64,000 bases of DNA, taken from positions 1 to 64,000 of the forward strand of contig JANSXP010000009.1 of the NCBI GenBank assembly GCA_024742875.1. Direction: 5' to 3'. Origin of the DNA: Planctomycetaceae bacterium (GTDB lineage: Bacteria > Planctomycetota > Planctomycetia > Planctomycetales > Planctomycetaceae). Shown here piece by piece: positions 44,729 to 53,134 of the stretch (its first letter is position 1; each line of letters starts with the position of its first letter). The notes beneath the pieces are model-generated. The model did no database searches. It was not told where the DNA came from and was given only the letters and a program-made list of their open reading frames with translations. A program made the position numbers and the translations under genes.

Positions 44729-47266
44729 TCAGACCCGCCCGATGACTTTTCTGAGCGTCCATTCCAGGCTAAGGCAGCACAGGAACATGGCCATGACGGG
44801 CCACGAGTTCCAGACGGGTACCGACCAGCGACGCCGCTCGAATGACGACGGCGGACCAAATGATGACAGCACCCGGTCGGCCTGTGCTGAAGTGACCACG
44901 GTGCCTCCCGTCCAGTCAGCCAGCTGTCGGGAAACGGTGTCGTCGGCAACGACATCCAGTCGCTCCCGGGCCGAGTCCGTTGCCCGCACGGCGATTTCCA
45001 TCCCGACCGAATCCACGTCAGCGGCATCCCGCTGCAGCAAACGATCGACGTCCGCCCCCGCCAGTGAAAGTTGATACCGGCCGCCGCCAGGCAGATCGCC
45101 AATTCGGCCCGTCAGCAGGCCCGTCCCCGACTCATCGGCCGACAGTTCGACAGCCGCCACCACCTCATCGTCGCGGGTGAGCACGGCTCGAATATCACCT
45201 GTCACAACAGGCTGACGCTGTTCGTCAAGCAGTCGTGCTTTCACACGAATGACATCACCAGGCGTGTACATCAGGCGATCAGTTCCCATCCGCACCAGAT
45301 CAGTGCCAACAGACAGGCGGTCACTGGCAAACCAGCGGACAATCTGCCCCCAGAACTGATGGTGAATGCGGTCCCCCACACCGTAGCGCAATCGCCACGA
45401 CTCATCGAAGTTCAGCTGCAGCACACGTCCGGCCCCGCAGCGATGCCACAGCATCAGGGACCGCTGCCGCTGCTGTTGCAAGTCGACATTCTGCTCCGCG
45501 GCATCCGCCGCCCACGCAAGAACCTCCGCTCCCACTTTCGCGCGGCCGGCGGGATGACGCCACGTCAGCGCTGGAAAGGACGACCACGCCTGCTCGGTCG
45601 CCATACCGGCTCGCTGCAGCACTACGTGATTCTGACCAGCTTTCGTTGGACGAAAACGCAGCGGTGTCTGCGGCGCCATCAGTGGTGGAGCGTTCGCGAT
45701 CAGAGCCGGAGAGAGGTCTTCCAGTTGAGTGCCCTGATAGGCATGCGGCATGTGGCTGGGACCGGCCATCAGCACCAGCGAACCTCCCTGGTCCTGAACA
45801 AAACGCTGCAGGGCCCGCAGACCATCTGCACCGAGCCGCTGTGGCGACACATCCCCAAGCATGATCACGTCAAATTTCAGCCAGTCGTCGATGGAGTCGG
45901 GCAGGGCATTGGCCTGACAGTCGTCAAACGCCCGCAGTGCAGAGGCGCGGACGATCGCGGGTGCCGGAACCCCCGCCAGACGGTCGGGCGCCAGCAGGGC
46001 CGCCTGCAGGTAGATGCTGCGGTCGCGACCGGCCAGCAAATTCCTCAGATAACGAAACTCCCAGCGCGGTCGCTCATCCACGAGCAGCACACGCAGGCGA
46101 TCACTGGAGACCCATGTTTGCACGGCTGCGGAGTTGTTTTGCGACGTCTCTTCATCCACCAGTCCGGACAGCTCCGCCCGATAGCCGTGCATGCCCGCAT
46201 CCTCCGGGCGGTGCCGAAAACTCACGTTCTCTCGCTGACGATCGCTGTTGATGGGCAGGCTGCGTTCGTCAATGAGCTCGTCATCTGCGTAAAGACGCAC
46301 CACGGCCGTCTGCCCCGATAGCTGGTCGGCCCGGATCACGGCCGTCAGTTCCAGTCCGTCACCGTGATAGATCTGAGAGGGCGCCTGTAAAGAAACAATT
46401 TCCCCATCGCGGACCGGCGCACGACTGCCGATCACCACGGAGCTGCAGGGGACGGTGTTGTTCCGCAGCGGAGCCGCCGCGTTCTGCAGGTCGATCTCAG
46501 AATGGTCACAGCCGTCTGTCAGCAGCAGCACGCCGGACAGTTCTGAGAGGGCCACGTCACCGTGAATTCGCCGCAGCGTCGCTGCAACACGGGTGGACCT
46601 GGACCAGTCCGGAGTCTCGACAGTCCAGTCTTCCGGAAACGCGCCTGCGCTGGCAGCCAGGGGTCGGGCCGTTGCTCCCATCAGATACACGTTGACGTTG
46701 TAACGCTGCCGCAACGACTCAAGCAGCCCCGGTTTTCCGGCTCCGACCAGCAGTTGATCGGCGACCTGTCGTCGGGTTTGTTTGTCGTCTGGTCTTCGGC
46801 GAGCCGGCAGATTCATCGAATCAGAAATATCCAGAACCACGGCCACGGTGCGTGCAGACTCGGTCACTTCTTCGAAAAAGAACGTCGGCTGCAGCAGCAT
46901 GAAGCCGAGGATGCCAATGGCCAGCCAGCGCGGCACTGGCAAAAGTCGTGCAATCCACCTGGTACGTGATGCAGGCTCCGCGGTTGCTGACTCGGCCGTA
47001 CTGCACAGAAACACGGTCTCCGTCACAATGGCAACCAGCATGGCCAGCCACCACTCCGGCAGCGCGGCTGACGTTTCCCACACAGTGGCAACGGCCTGCA
47101 GCATCATTTTCCAGAATGCCACAGCCAGGAACACGCGGACCACCACAGCAGTGAACTGCAGCACGCGGCCCACTCGACGATGCAGCCATGCGACTGTCAG
47201 CCAGATGGTGAGAATCAGCAGACACAAGATTATGCCAGTGGCAGAATGGATGGCAGGCAGAATCAT
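44729..47266 (-). CDS. VWA-domain membrane protein of the MoxR operon
   Basis: An 845-residue membrane protein. Three or four N-terminal helices (ILCLLILTIWLTVAWL, FTAVVVRVFLAVAF, WWLAMLVAIVTETVFL, WLAIGILGFMLLQP) are followed by a von Willebrand A domain whose MIDAS reads VAVVLDISDSMNLPA (DxSxS). VLLLTDGCDHSEIDL is also in it. The second half has a class I glutamine-amidotransferase-like region typical of these proteins (LRVLLVDERPRWEFRYLRNL, IMLGDVSPQRLGADGL, GGSLVLMAG), then beta-sandwich sequence and a C-terminal membrane anchor (PVMAMFLCCLSLEWTLRK). Its ATG overlaps the upstream stop by 4 bp. Such proteins accompany MoxR ATPases and DUF58 proteins; the role is metal-dependent protein binding at the membrane. 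Confidence 0.9.
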   Translation of the reverse strand: MILPAIHSATGIILCLLILTIWLTVAWLHRRVGRVLQFTAVVVRVFLAVAFWKMMLQAVATVWETSAALPEWWLAMLVAIVTETVFLCSTAESATAEPASRTRWIARLLPVPRWLAIGILGFMLLQPTFFFEEVTESARTVAVVLDISDSMNLPARRRPDDKQTRRQVADQLLVGAGKPGLLESLRQRYNVNVYLMGATARPLAASAGAFPEDWTVETPDWSRSTRVAATLRRIHGDVALSELSGVLLLTDGCDHSEIDLQNAAAPLRNNTVPCSSVVIGSRAPVRDGEIVSLQAPSQIYHGDGLELTAVIRADQLSGQTAVVRLYADDELIDERSLPINSDRQRENVSFRHRPEDAGMHGYRAELSGLVDEETSQNNSAAVQTWVSSDRLRVLLVDERPRWEFRYLRNLLAGRDRSIYLQAALLAPDRLAGVPAPAIVRASALRAFDDCQANALPDSIDDWLKFDVIMLGDVSPQRLGADGLRALQRFVQDQGGSLVLMAGPSHMPHAYQGTQLEDLSPALIANAPPLMAPQTPLRFRPTKAGQNHVVLQRAGMATEQAWSSFPALTWRHPAGRAKVGAEVLAWAADAAEQNVDLQQQRQRSLMLWHRCGAGRVLQLNFDESWRLRYGVGDRIHHQFWGQIVRWFASDRLSVGTDLVRMGTDRLMYTPGDVIRVKARLLDEQRQPVVTGDIRAVLTRDDEVVAAVELSADESGTGLLTGRIGDLPGGGRYQLSLAGADVDRLLQRDAADVDSVGMEIAVRATDSARERLDVVADDTVSRQLADWTGGTVVTSAQADRVLSSFGPPSSFERRRWSVPVWNSWPVMAMFLCCLSLEWTLRKVIGRV

Positions 47267-49947
47267 TTGAGGTGTCCCCCCGTGTTTCCATCCGGCTGCG
47301 CGGAATGCTCCTGCGACAGGCGCGTCGGTCGCGAATTCTTCTGCGATCGCCGCCGCCGCACTCTGGCTGTCTCGGTCCGCCTCTCGAGGTGGGCTGACGC
47401 CGTTGCGACCGACCCAGTTCCGTCTGGCAATGTCTCCGGCGACGCACTCCCGCCCGACACACTCCCGCCCGACACACTCCCGCCCGACTCACCCCCAATC
47501 AACGGCTGTGGTGCGAATGCAGTCGGCAAAGACAATGTCTGTGGTGGCGAGAAGGCTCTTCGCCGACGTACCCAGAAGGCCAGCAGGGACTCGACCGCCA
47601 AAAGGCACAGGACGCACACGAGCAATGCCGGAGCAATCTCGCGGACCGCCGGTCCGGCCATTGCGGAGAACTGCAGCTGATCGGCTGAAGTCATCCACTG
47701 CAGGCCGCAGGTCTGCCCCAACGTCAGAAGTTTCTCGTGAGCTGCGACGCTCAAGTCAGATTCACGGGCGTCACGTGACACGGCGAAGGTCTGACGCAGC
47801 GCCGCGTCACCAGAGGATTCCAGCTGATAGATTCCTGACTGGCGGGCACCGGGCACCCGCGCCAGCATGCGCGGGCCCTCGTTGAGCACACGGACAGTTT
47901 GAGTTGTGGAGGACGGATCGATGAGCTGCAGAAACTTTGTCCCGCGCTCCTCGAGAAACGAACTGATGACAGGAGACAACGGAACCGACAGTTCGGCAGC
48001 CGGCTGAAACTGATCTGCACGGGTTTGTGACGTGGCCAGGTGGCAGGCCCACATATGCATCATCACAGGAAAGCTAATGCGGTGCAGCAGATTCCCATCG
48101 CTGAGCGCCGGGCCGGCCGTCTGCAGCAGCACCCGCCCCTGCCCAGCGGCCTGCTCAACAAAAAGTGGATCGCCGCTGGTCAGCTTCATGCCAGCGACGG
48201 CCGTCTCGCGGACCGCCACCTGACGCCACGCGGCGAACTGAACCTGTGCCAGATCGTGCCGGCCACCTTCCACCAGGTCGCTGAGGAGATCGCTCTGTGT
48301 GGTCAGATCGATGCCGGAAGGCAACGCACGATCGTCCCCGCGACGCAGCTGGTGGTCCTGCAGCACGGCCGGCAGCAGCGCGGCGTGCGAATCACTCTGC
48401 GTCCAGTCGTTGTAGAACCGGGCATTTGCATGGGCGTCGGGCAGGATCCACAGACTTCCGCCGTCGTGCACGTATTCTGCCAGACGCTCGGCCTGACGCT
48501 GCGGCAGTTGAGGCACTTCACACAGCAGGACGATGTCAAATTCTGCCAGAGACGTCTGATCGCGGAAAGTCTCGGCCGCCACACGCTGCACGTGAATGGG
48601 CCGCTGCGCCGGCGGCTGCTTTCCGTCGACCGGCTGCTGCCCACCGCCAGCCGGATCGAGCGCGAGATTCATCAGCAAAGCGGCCTGTTCACCAGGCTTT
48701 GCCGTCGTGTTGCCATTGACCAGCAGCACAGACAGGCCCGCCCGCACGGTCACCACAGTGTCGCAGCGGTCGTCATCTGACATCGCATCCGTAACGTCCG
48801 CGTGAACGGAGACGGTGTGCTGCCCGGCCGCCGGGAAAGCATACGGGAAACGGACCGTTTTTGTGGTGGCCGGAGCAATGACAAGGGGTGACTGGGTGGA
48901 AACAGAGGCACCGTCAATCTGCAGATCCGCCTGGATCCCCTCTGCCATCTGGCCTCCATGGTTTGTCAGCTCCGCCACGATCATCAGTTGGCGTCCCACG
49001 CTCAATAACGGAGATTCCACGCGGACGTCGTCGACGGAAACATTCTGTCGGTCTCGCGGCAGACGAGTCAGGTGCACGGCCACACGGACGGCCTGATTGT
49101 CGGTCGCCTGCTCCGAAGCTTCAGCTCGCGCTGTCGTTCCCGCAGCCACCAGGGAAGATCCTTCCACCGCTTCCCATGTCGTTAGCTGATCATCCGTGAA
49201 CAGCACGATCTGCCGACAGGCGTTCTCTCCTTTTTCTGCAAGGAGCCGAGCCCGATCGAGAGCCGCGGCCATGTCCGCGCCGCCACCGGCTGGCTGCAGC
49301 TCAGAAAGTGCCCGGCTGGCAGCCCGCAGGTTACGAAAAGGCGAACCTGTCACTGTCTCGACAACCGGACCGCAGCGAACAATGGAAACCGTCGACGAAC
49401 CGGAAAGCCGGTCCACCAGCCGCTGAGCCTGCTCCACCACCTGATCAAAACGAACACCGCCATCGCGTTCGATCTGCATGCTTGACGTTTCGTCGAGGAC
49501 GATCACCAGATCACAGCGGGATGTCGGCTCTGCTGAGATCTCAGCGCTACGACTCAGTTGGCAGTATGCGGCAGGCAACAACAGCACGGCCAGCACTGTG
49601 CCGGCCAGTCGGCCCCACAGAGAGAACGATCGAACCAGGGCTGCGGATAACCCCAGCAGCCCGCCCAGCGTCAGCACAAAAAACGTGAACAGACGGACGC
49701 TGCCGCCCTCCGGCAGCACGGGCTGGGCCATTGCCAGGGCAAACAGGAGAACAAGGCAGCAGCGAACAAACAGCAGCAGGAGATTTTCCAAAGCCAGCCC
49801 CCGGCGACGACTGGCCTGGCTGACTGTCAGAAACTGCATGGCGGACCACTGCACGACAGGCGCTCGCCGCCGTCGGTGCAGATGAATCACAATGGGCACA
49901 AGAACGCCCAGGGCCGTCGCCAGTGCGGTCGCATTCAGAATCGTCAT
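47263..49947 (-). CDS. BatA-like N-terminal/VWA membrane protein
   Basis: An 894-residue protein. ATG 49947 is chosen because it overlaps the DUF58 gene stop (ATGA) and has GGGGA upstream. The N-terminus (TILNATALATALGVLVPIVIHLHRRRRAPVVQWSAMQFL) is the BatA-type membrane leader, followed by further helices (LLLLFVRCCLVLLFALAMAQ, VRLFTFFVLTLGGLLGLSAAL). A VWA domain has the MIDAS-like DLVIVLDETSSMQIERDG, and VLFTDDQLTTW falls within it. A CARDB-like beta region and an amidotransferase-like region (FDIVLLCEVPQLPQRQAERL) follow, and a late transmembrane segment near residue 800. With DUF58, MoxR and the second VWA protein it makes the standard MoxR-VWA core. Confidence 0.9.
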   Translation of the reverse strand: MTILNATALATALGVLVPIVIHLHRRRRAPVVQWSAMQFLTVSQASRRRGLALENLLLLFVRCCLVLLFALAMAQPVLPEGGSVRLFTFFVLTLGGLLGLSAALVRSFSLWGRLAGTVLAVLLLPAAYCQLSRSAEISAEPTSRCDLVIVLDETSSMQIERDGGVRFDQVVEQAQRLVDRLSGSSTVSIVRCGPVVETVTGSPFRNLRAASRALSELQPAGGGADMAAALDRARLLAEKGENACRQIVLFTDDQLTTWEAVEGSSLVAAGTTARAEASEQATDNQAVRVAVHLTRLPRDRQNVSVDDVRVESPLLSVGRQLMIVAELTNHGGQMAEGIQADLQIDGASVSTQSPLVIAPATTKTVRFPYAFPAAGQHTVSVHADVTDAMSDDDRCDTVVTVRAGLSVLLVNGNTTAKPGEQAALLMNLALDPAGGGQQPVDGKQPPAQRPIHVQRVAAETFRDQTSLAEFDIVLLCEVPQLPQRQAERLAEYVHDGGSLWILPDAHANARFYNDWTQSDSHAALLPAVLQDHQLRRGDDRALPSGIDLTTQSDLLSDLVEGGRHDLAQVQFAAWRQVAVRETAVAGMKLTSGDPLFVEQAAGQGRVLLQTAGPALSDGNLLHRISFPVMMHMWACHLATSQTRADQFQPAAELSVPLSPVISSFLEERGTKFLQLIDPSSTTQTVRVLNEGPRMLARVPGARQSGIYQLESSGDAALRQTFAVSRDARESDLSVAAHEKLLTLGQTCGLQWMTSADQLQFSAMAGPAVREIAPALLVCVLCLLAVESLLAFWVRRRRAFSPPQTLSLPTAFAPQPLIGGESGGSVSGGSVSGGSASPETLPDGTGSVATASAHLERRTETARVRRRRSQKNSRPTRLSQEHSAQPDGNTGGHLK

Positions 49948-50867
49948 TGGCGGGTCCCCCACCGCTGATCACAGTACCGCCTCAGGGCCGCATCATAGGC
50001 CTGGTGGGTGTTGAACAGCGTGTACTCTGCAGGCACGCTTTGACAGACGCGTTCCAGTTGCTGCAGATACGTATGAAAACGCTCGAGATACTCGCGGCGA
50101 ATGCCTTCCGGATCCACGTCGCATTCTGTCGCGGGATCCTCGAGATCCTGAAAACGTGTGGCCGAGGAATAGGGAAATGTGAGTTCCTCGTCAGCGAGGG
50201 TATGCAGCACGCTGATCTGGTGGCGACGCTCCCTCAGGTGATGCAGCCCGTCGGACAGGCTGTCGTGACCGGACAGCAGATCACTGATCAGAAACACCAC
50301 TCCACGGCCGGGCAGCCGCTCCGCCACCTGGTGCATCACCGACGCCGGTGCGGACGTTCCCCGGGGGCGCGCCGCGTGGAGTGTCTGGAGAATTGTTCGC
50401 AGCTGATTCATCCGGCTGCCTGCCGGCAGCCACGTGGCAACGCATCTGTCAAACAGGACCAGTCCCACGGCATCGCCGGCCGACAGAAAGATGCTGGAAA
50501 GCAGTGCGGCCAGACGGCACGCGTAATCCAGCCGGGAGAATCCGCTGTCGGCCCGCTGCCCCCGAAACCCCATGGAGGCCGAGGTATCCAGCATCAGAGT
50601 GACACGCAGATTCGTTTCCTCAACGTACTGCCTGACATAGTAGCGATCCAGTTTTCCAAAGACGCGCCAGTCCAGATCCGCCGGATCGTCGCCCGGGCTG
50701 TATTCTCGATGCTCGGCGAACTCGGTCGATGTGCCCAGTGCCGGACTGCGGTGCACGCCCGCTTTCGCGCCCAGCATTTGTCTGTTCGGTGAAAATGCCA
50801 CGCGGGAGAACTGCGCCTGGATTTCGGACGGCAGCAGCTGCATGTATTCAGGAGTTTTCTGCCTCAT
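49944..50867 (-). CDS. DUF58 family protein
   Basis: A 307-residue cytoplasmic DUF58 protein. The track start at 51089 lies inside the MoxR gene; ATG 50867 has GAGAGG five bases upstream and begins RQKTPEYMQLLPSEIQ. Diagnostic stretches are GTSTEFAEHREYSPGDDPADLDWRVFGKLDRYYVRQYVEETN (the DUF58 core) and LMLDTSASMGFRG, a VWA-like MIDAS. It also carries HLRERRHQISVLHTLADEELTFP. It sits between MoxR (58 bp upstream) and the BatA-like gene (4-bp overlap). In characterised systems DUF58 proteins act with MoxR ATPases and VWA proteins in maturation or stress-related complexes. Confidence 0.93.
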   Translation of the reverse strand: MRQKTPEYMQLLPSEIQAQFSRVAFSPNRQMLGAKAGVHRSPALGTSTEFAEHREYSPGDDPADLDWRVFGKLDRYYVRQYVEETNLRVTLMLDTSASMGFRGQRADSGFSRLDYACRLAALLSSIFLSAGDAVGLVLFDRCVATWLPAGSRMNQLRTILQTLHAARPRGTSAPASVMHQVAERLPGRGVVFLISDLLSGHDSLSDGLHHLRERRHQISVLHTLADEELTFPYSSATRFQDLEDPATECDVDPEGIRREYLERFHTYLQQLERVCQSVPAEYTLFNTHQAYDAALRRYCDQRWGTRQ

Positions 50868-50925
50868 TCCAACCTCTCGCATCACCAAACCCACAAGCTG
50901 AACGTCTGCATGAGTCTCGCGCCTG

Positions 50926-52287
50926 TCACGAGACTGTCGTCGACCTGTCTGCACGACGAGGTCGCTGAGGACGAACCTGCTCCAGAAGCATTCGCACGAG
51001 GTCTTCCCGTGTGATTCCCGCGGACTCCGCATGAAACGTCGTGGCGATGCGATGTCTGAGCACCGGAGCCGCGACCGCCGCAATGTCACCGGTCGTCACA
51101 TGCAGTCGGCCACGCAGCACGGCCCGCGCCTTGGCGGACATCACCAAAGCAATGCCCGCACGGGGACCGGCCCCCCAGCCCACCATTTCCTTCACAAAAT
51201 CGGGCGCGGTGGATCCGGCTGGTCGCGTGGCCTGCACGAGATCCCGCGCGTATCGAATCACGTGGTCTGCCGCGGGAACCCTGCGAACGGTCTGCTGAAG
51301 ATGAACAATCTGGCGGGCATTGAGTACCGTTTCAAGCTGCACGGACTGCTGCGACGTGGCCTGCCGGATGATCTGAAACTCATCGTCAGAACAGGGGTAG
51401 TCCAGCAACACATTGAACAGGAACCGATCGAGCTGCGCTTCGGGCAGCGGGTACGTTCCTTCCTGCTCGATCGGATTGCGGGTGGCCATCACAAAAAACG
51501 GAGCCGGCAGTTTCATCGTCTTCCCCGCCACCGAAACATGTCGTTCCTGCATGGCTTCCAGCAGCGCCGCCTGTGTTTTCGGTGGGGCGCGGTTGATCTC
51601 GTCGGCCAGAACCATGTTGCTGAAGATGGGACCTTCCACAAACTGAAACTGACGCGTTCCGGTCGTGCGATCTTCCTGCAGGACTTCGGTCCCGGTGATA
51701 TCGGCCGGCATCAGATCCGGCGTAAACTGGATGCGTCGGAACTCAAGGTCCAGCACCCGCGCTACACTGTCGACCAGGAGCGTCTTGGCCAGGCCCGGAA
51801 CACCAGTCAACAACACGTGTCCGCGGCAGAAAACAGAAATCAGGACCTGTTCCACGACGTCCTGCTGACCAACAATCACCTCGGACAGCTGTGCACTGAT
51901 CTGCCGACTGGCTTCCCGCAGGATTCCCACGGCCCGCAGGTCATCTGAGGAAGGTCGGCCAGACGGCTGGCCTCGATCCTCGTGGCGGCCTCGATCCTCG
52001 TGGCGGCCCCGATCCTCGCGGCTGCTCCGATCCTCGCGGTGCTGGGGGGATTCCGGACGTGCGGGCGAATCAGGAATGCCCTGATCCTGCGACAAGCCAT
52101 TCGAATCATTGGAATCAGTCGAATCAGTCGAAAAACCCGCTCCGGCAGGCAGATGGGCGGGCTGGACAACCGTCACATGGCCGCAGCGGCATTTGACGTT
52201 CCGTCCCACATTTTCGCTGCTGACTCGCCGGATCCGTCCGCAGGCCTCACACTGAATCGAGGCTTCCTGAAGGGCAGTCGTCTTCAT
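50926..52287 (-). CDS. MoxR-type AAA+ ATPase with N-terminal zinc ribbon
   Basis: A 453-residue ATPase from ATG 52287. Residues 10-45 read IQCEACGRIRRVSSENVGRNVKCRCGHV, a four-cysteine zinc ribbon (CxxC...CxC) not usual in MoxR proteins. A charged Ser/Asp and RHEDRG-repeat linker joins it to the AAA+ domain: VLLTGVPGLAKTLL (Walker A), NMVLADEINRAPPKTQAALLEAM (Walker B), MATRNPIEQEGTYPLPEAQLDRF (sensor/MoxR signature). The C-terminal lid is AGPRAGIALVMSAKARAVLRGR. It is the first gene of the minus-strand operon and is divergent from an ECF sigma gene. MoxR ATPases work as chaperones loading cofactors or remodelling complexes together with VWA partners. Confidence 0.93.
   Translation of the reverse strand: MKTTALQEASIQCEACGRIRRVSSENVGRNVKCRCGHVTVVQPAHLPAGAGFSTDSTDSNDSNGLSQDQGIPDSPARPESPQHREDRSSREDRGRHEDRGRHEDRGQPSGRPSSDDLRAVGILREASRQISAQLSEVIVGQQDVVEQVLISVFCRGHVLLTGVPGLAKTLLVDSVARVLDLEFRRIQFTPDLMPADITGTEVLQEDRTTGTRQFQFVEGPIFSNMVLADEINRAPPKTQAALLEAMQERHVSVAGKTMKLPAPFFVMATRNPIEQEGTYPLPEAQLDRFLFNVLLDYPCSDDEFQIIRQATSQQSVQLETVLNARQIVHLQQTVRRVPAADHVIRYARDLVQATRPAGSTAPDFVKEMVGWGAGPRAGIALVMSAKARAVLRGRLHVTTGDIAAVAAPVLRHRIATTFHAESAGITREDLVRMLLEQVRPQRPRRADRSTTVS
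51975..52046 (-). repeat. Four 18-bp tandem repeats in the MoxR linker
   Basis: Units start with gatcctcg at 51975, 51993, 52011 and 52029, an exact 18-bp period. They encode the hexapeptide repeat (R/S)(H/R)EDRG between the zinc ribbon and the AAA+ domain. The first two units are nearly identical and the last ones have drifted. Confidence 0.9.
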
Positions 52288-52519
52288 GGGGATTTCCGTT
52301 TTTGCTCGGTACACTAAACAAACAGGACACAGACTGATCACGAGTCGTTGTCAGAAGACTGGTGTCCTGGCGAGCACAACTGTCACGATTTTTTTGAATC
52401 AACTTTCTGAGATGGCGAGACGTGAGCGTGACCGGAAACAACTTTGGGTCGTTGCCCCGATTTTTGAAATTTTCCCCGTGACGTTCGGCGTGCTGAGGAA
52501 ACCCTCTTCCTGACAACCT

Positions 52520-53134
52520 GTGTGGCCGGAAAAAAGCTTGCCTGACAACGAACAACTCACCCAGTGCGATCTGGCGGCGCGGATTCAGGACAATGAGCCT
52601 GGCGCGTTTGAAGAACTCGTGCGCACCTACCAGGCCGACGTTCGCATCATGACGCGACGTCATCTGGGGCGGACCGCAGCCGCGGAGGAAGTGGCTCAGG
52701 AAGTGTTTGTCCAGCTGTTCGGAAGCATTGGCGGGTTTCGTGGTGACAGCAGTCTTAAAACATGGATCCGCAGCGTGACCCGCAATCAGATACGCCTGCA
52801 CCTAAGAAACGAAACACGGCGTCTGCGAAGGACGGCAACCGTGGTGTCACCCGAACTGCTGGAGTCAGAGCAGGCGCTGCATGACCACGATCCGTTTCGA
52901 CTGGCCAGCGCAGAAAGCGAACTGGACGCTCTGCGGAACTGCCTTGAGCAGCTGGGAGAACGTCCGGGAAAAATTGTCCACGATTTTTACTTTCAAAGAC
53001 GATCGGCGGAATCCATCGCAGCCGACCAGCGGCAGTCAGCGGGCGCCATTCGGATGCTGCTGATGCGGGTCCGCAAACGACTGGGCGAATGTATCCGGTC
53101 TCAGATTCCTGACCACGAAAAGGCACTTCCATGA
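52520..53134 (+). CDS. ECF-family RNA polymerase sigma factor
   Basis: A 204-residue ECF factor. Region 2 reads FEELVRTYQADVRIMTRRHLGRTAAAEEVAQEVFVQLFGSIGGF, and region 2.4-like SSLKTWIRSVTRNQIRLHLRNE follows. Region 4 is CLEQLGERPGKIVHDFYFQRRSAESIAADQRQSAGAIRMLLMRVRKRL. The GTG at 52520 is the track start; a TTG at 52538 has GGAAAAAA upstream and may be the real one. Its stop overlaps the next start by 4 bp, so it is coupled to the FecR-like gene. It is divergent from the MoxR operon, which is a possible target. Confidence 0.92.
   Translation: MWPEKSLPDNEQLTQCDLAARIQDNEPGAFEELVRTYQADVRIMTRRHLGRTAAAEEVAQEVFVQLFGSIGGFRGDSSLKTWIRSVTRNQIRLHLRNETRRLRRTATVVSPELLESEQALHDHDPFRLASAESELDALRNCLEQLGERPGKIVHDFYFQRRSAESIAADQRQSAGAIRMLLMRVRKRLGECIRSQIPDHEKALP

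Noticed and set aside
45071-46321. 416-residue plus-strand ORF
   Set aside because: Antisense to the VWA protein gene, whose MIDAS and operon overlaps are convincing; the ORF has no recognisable features.
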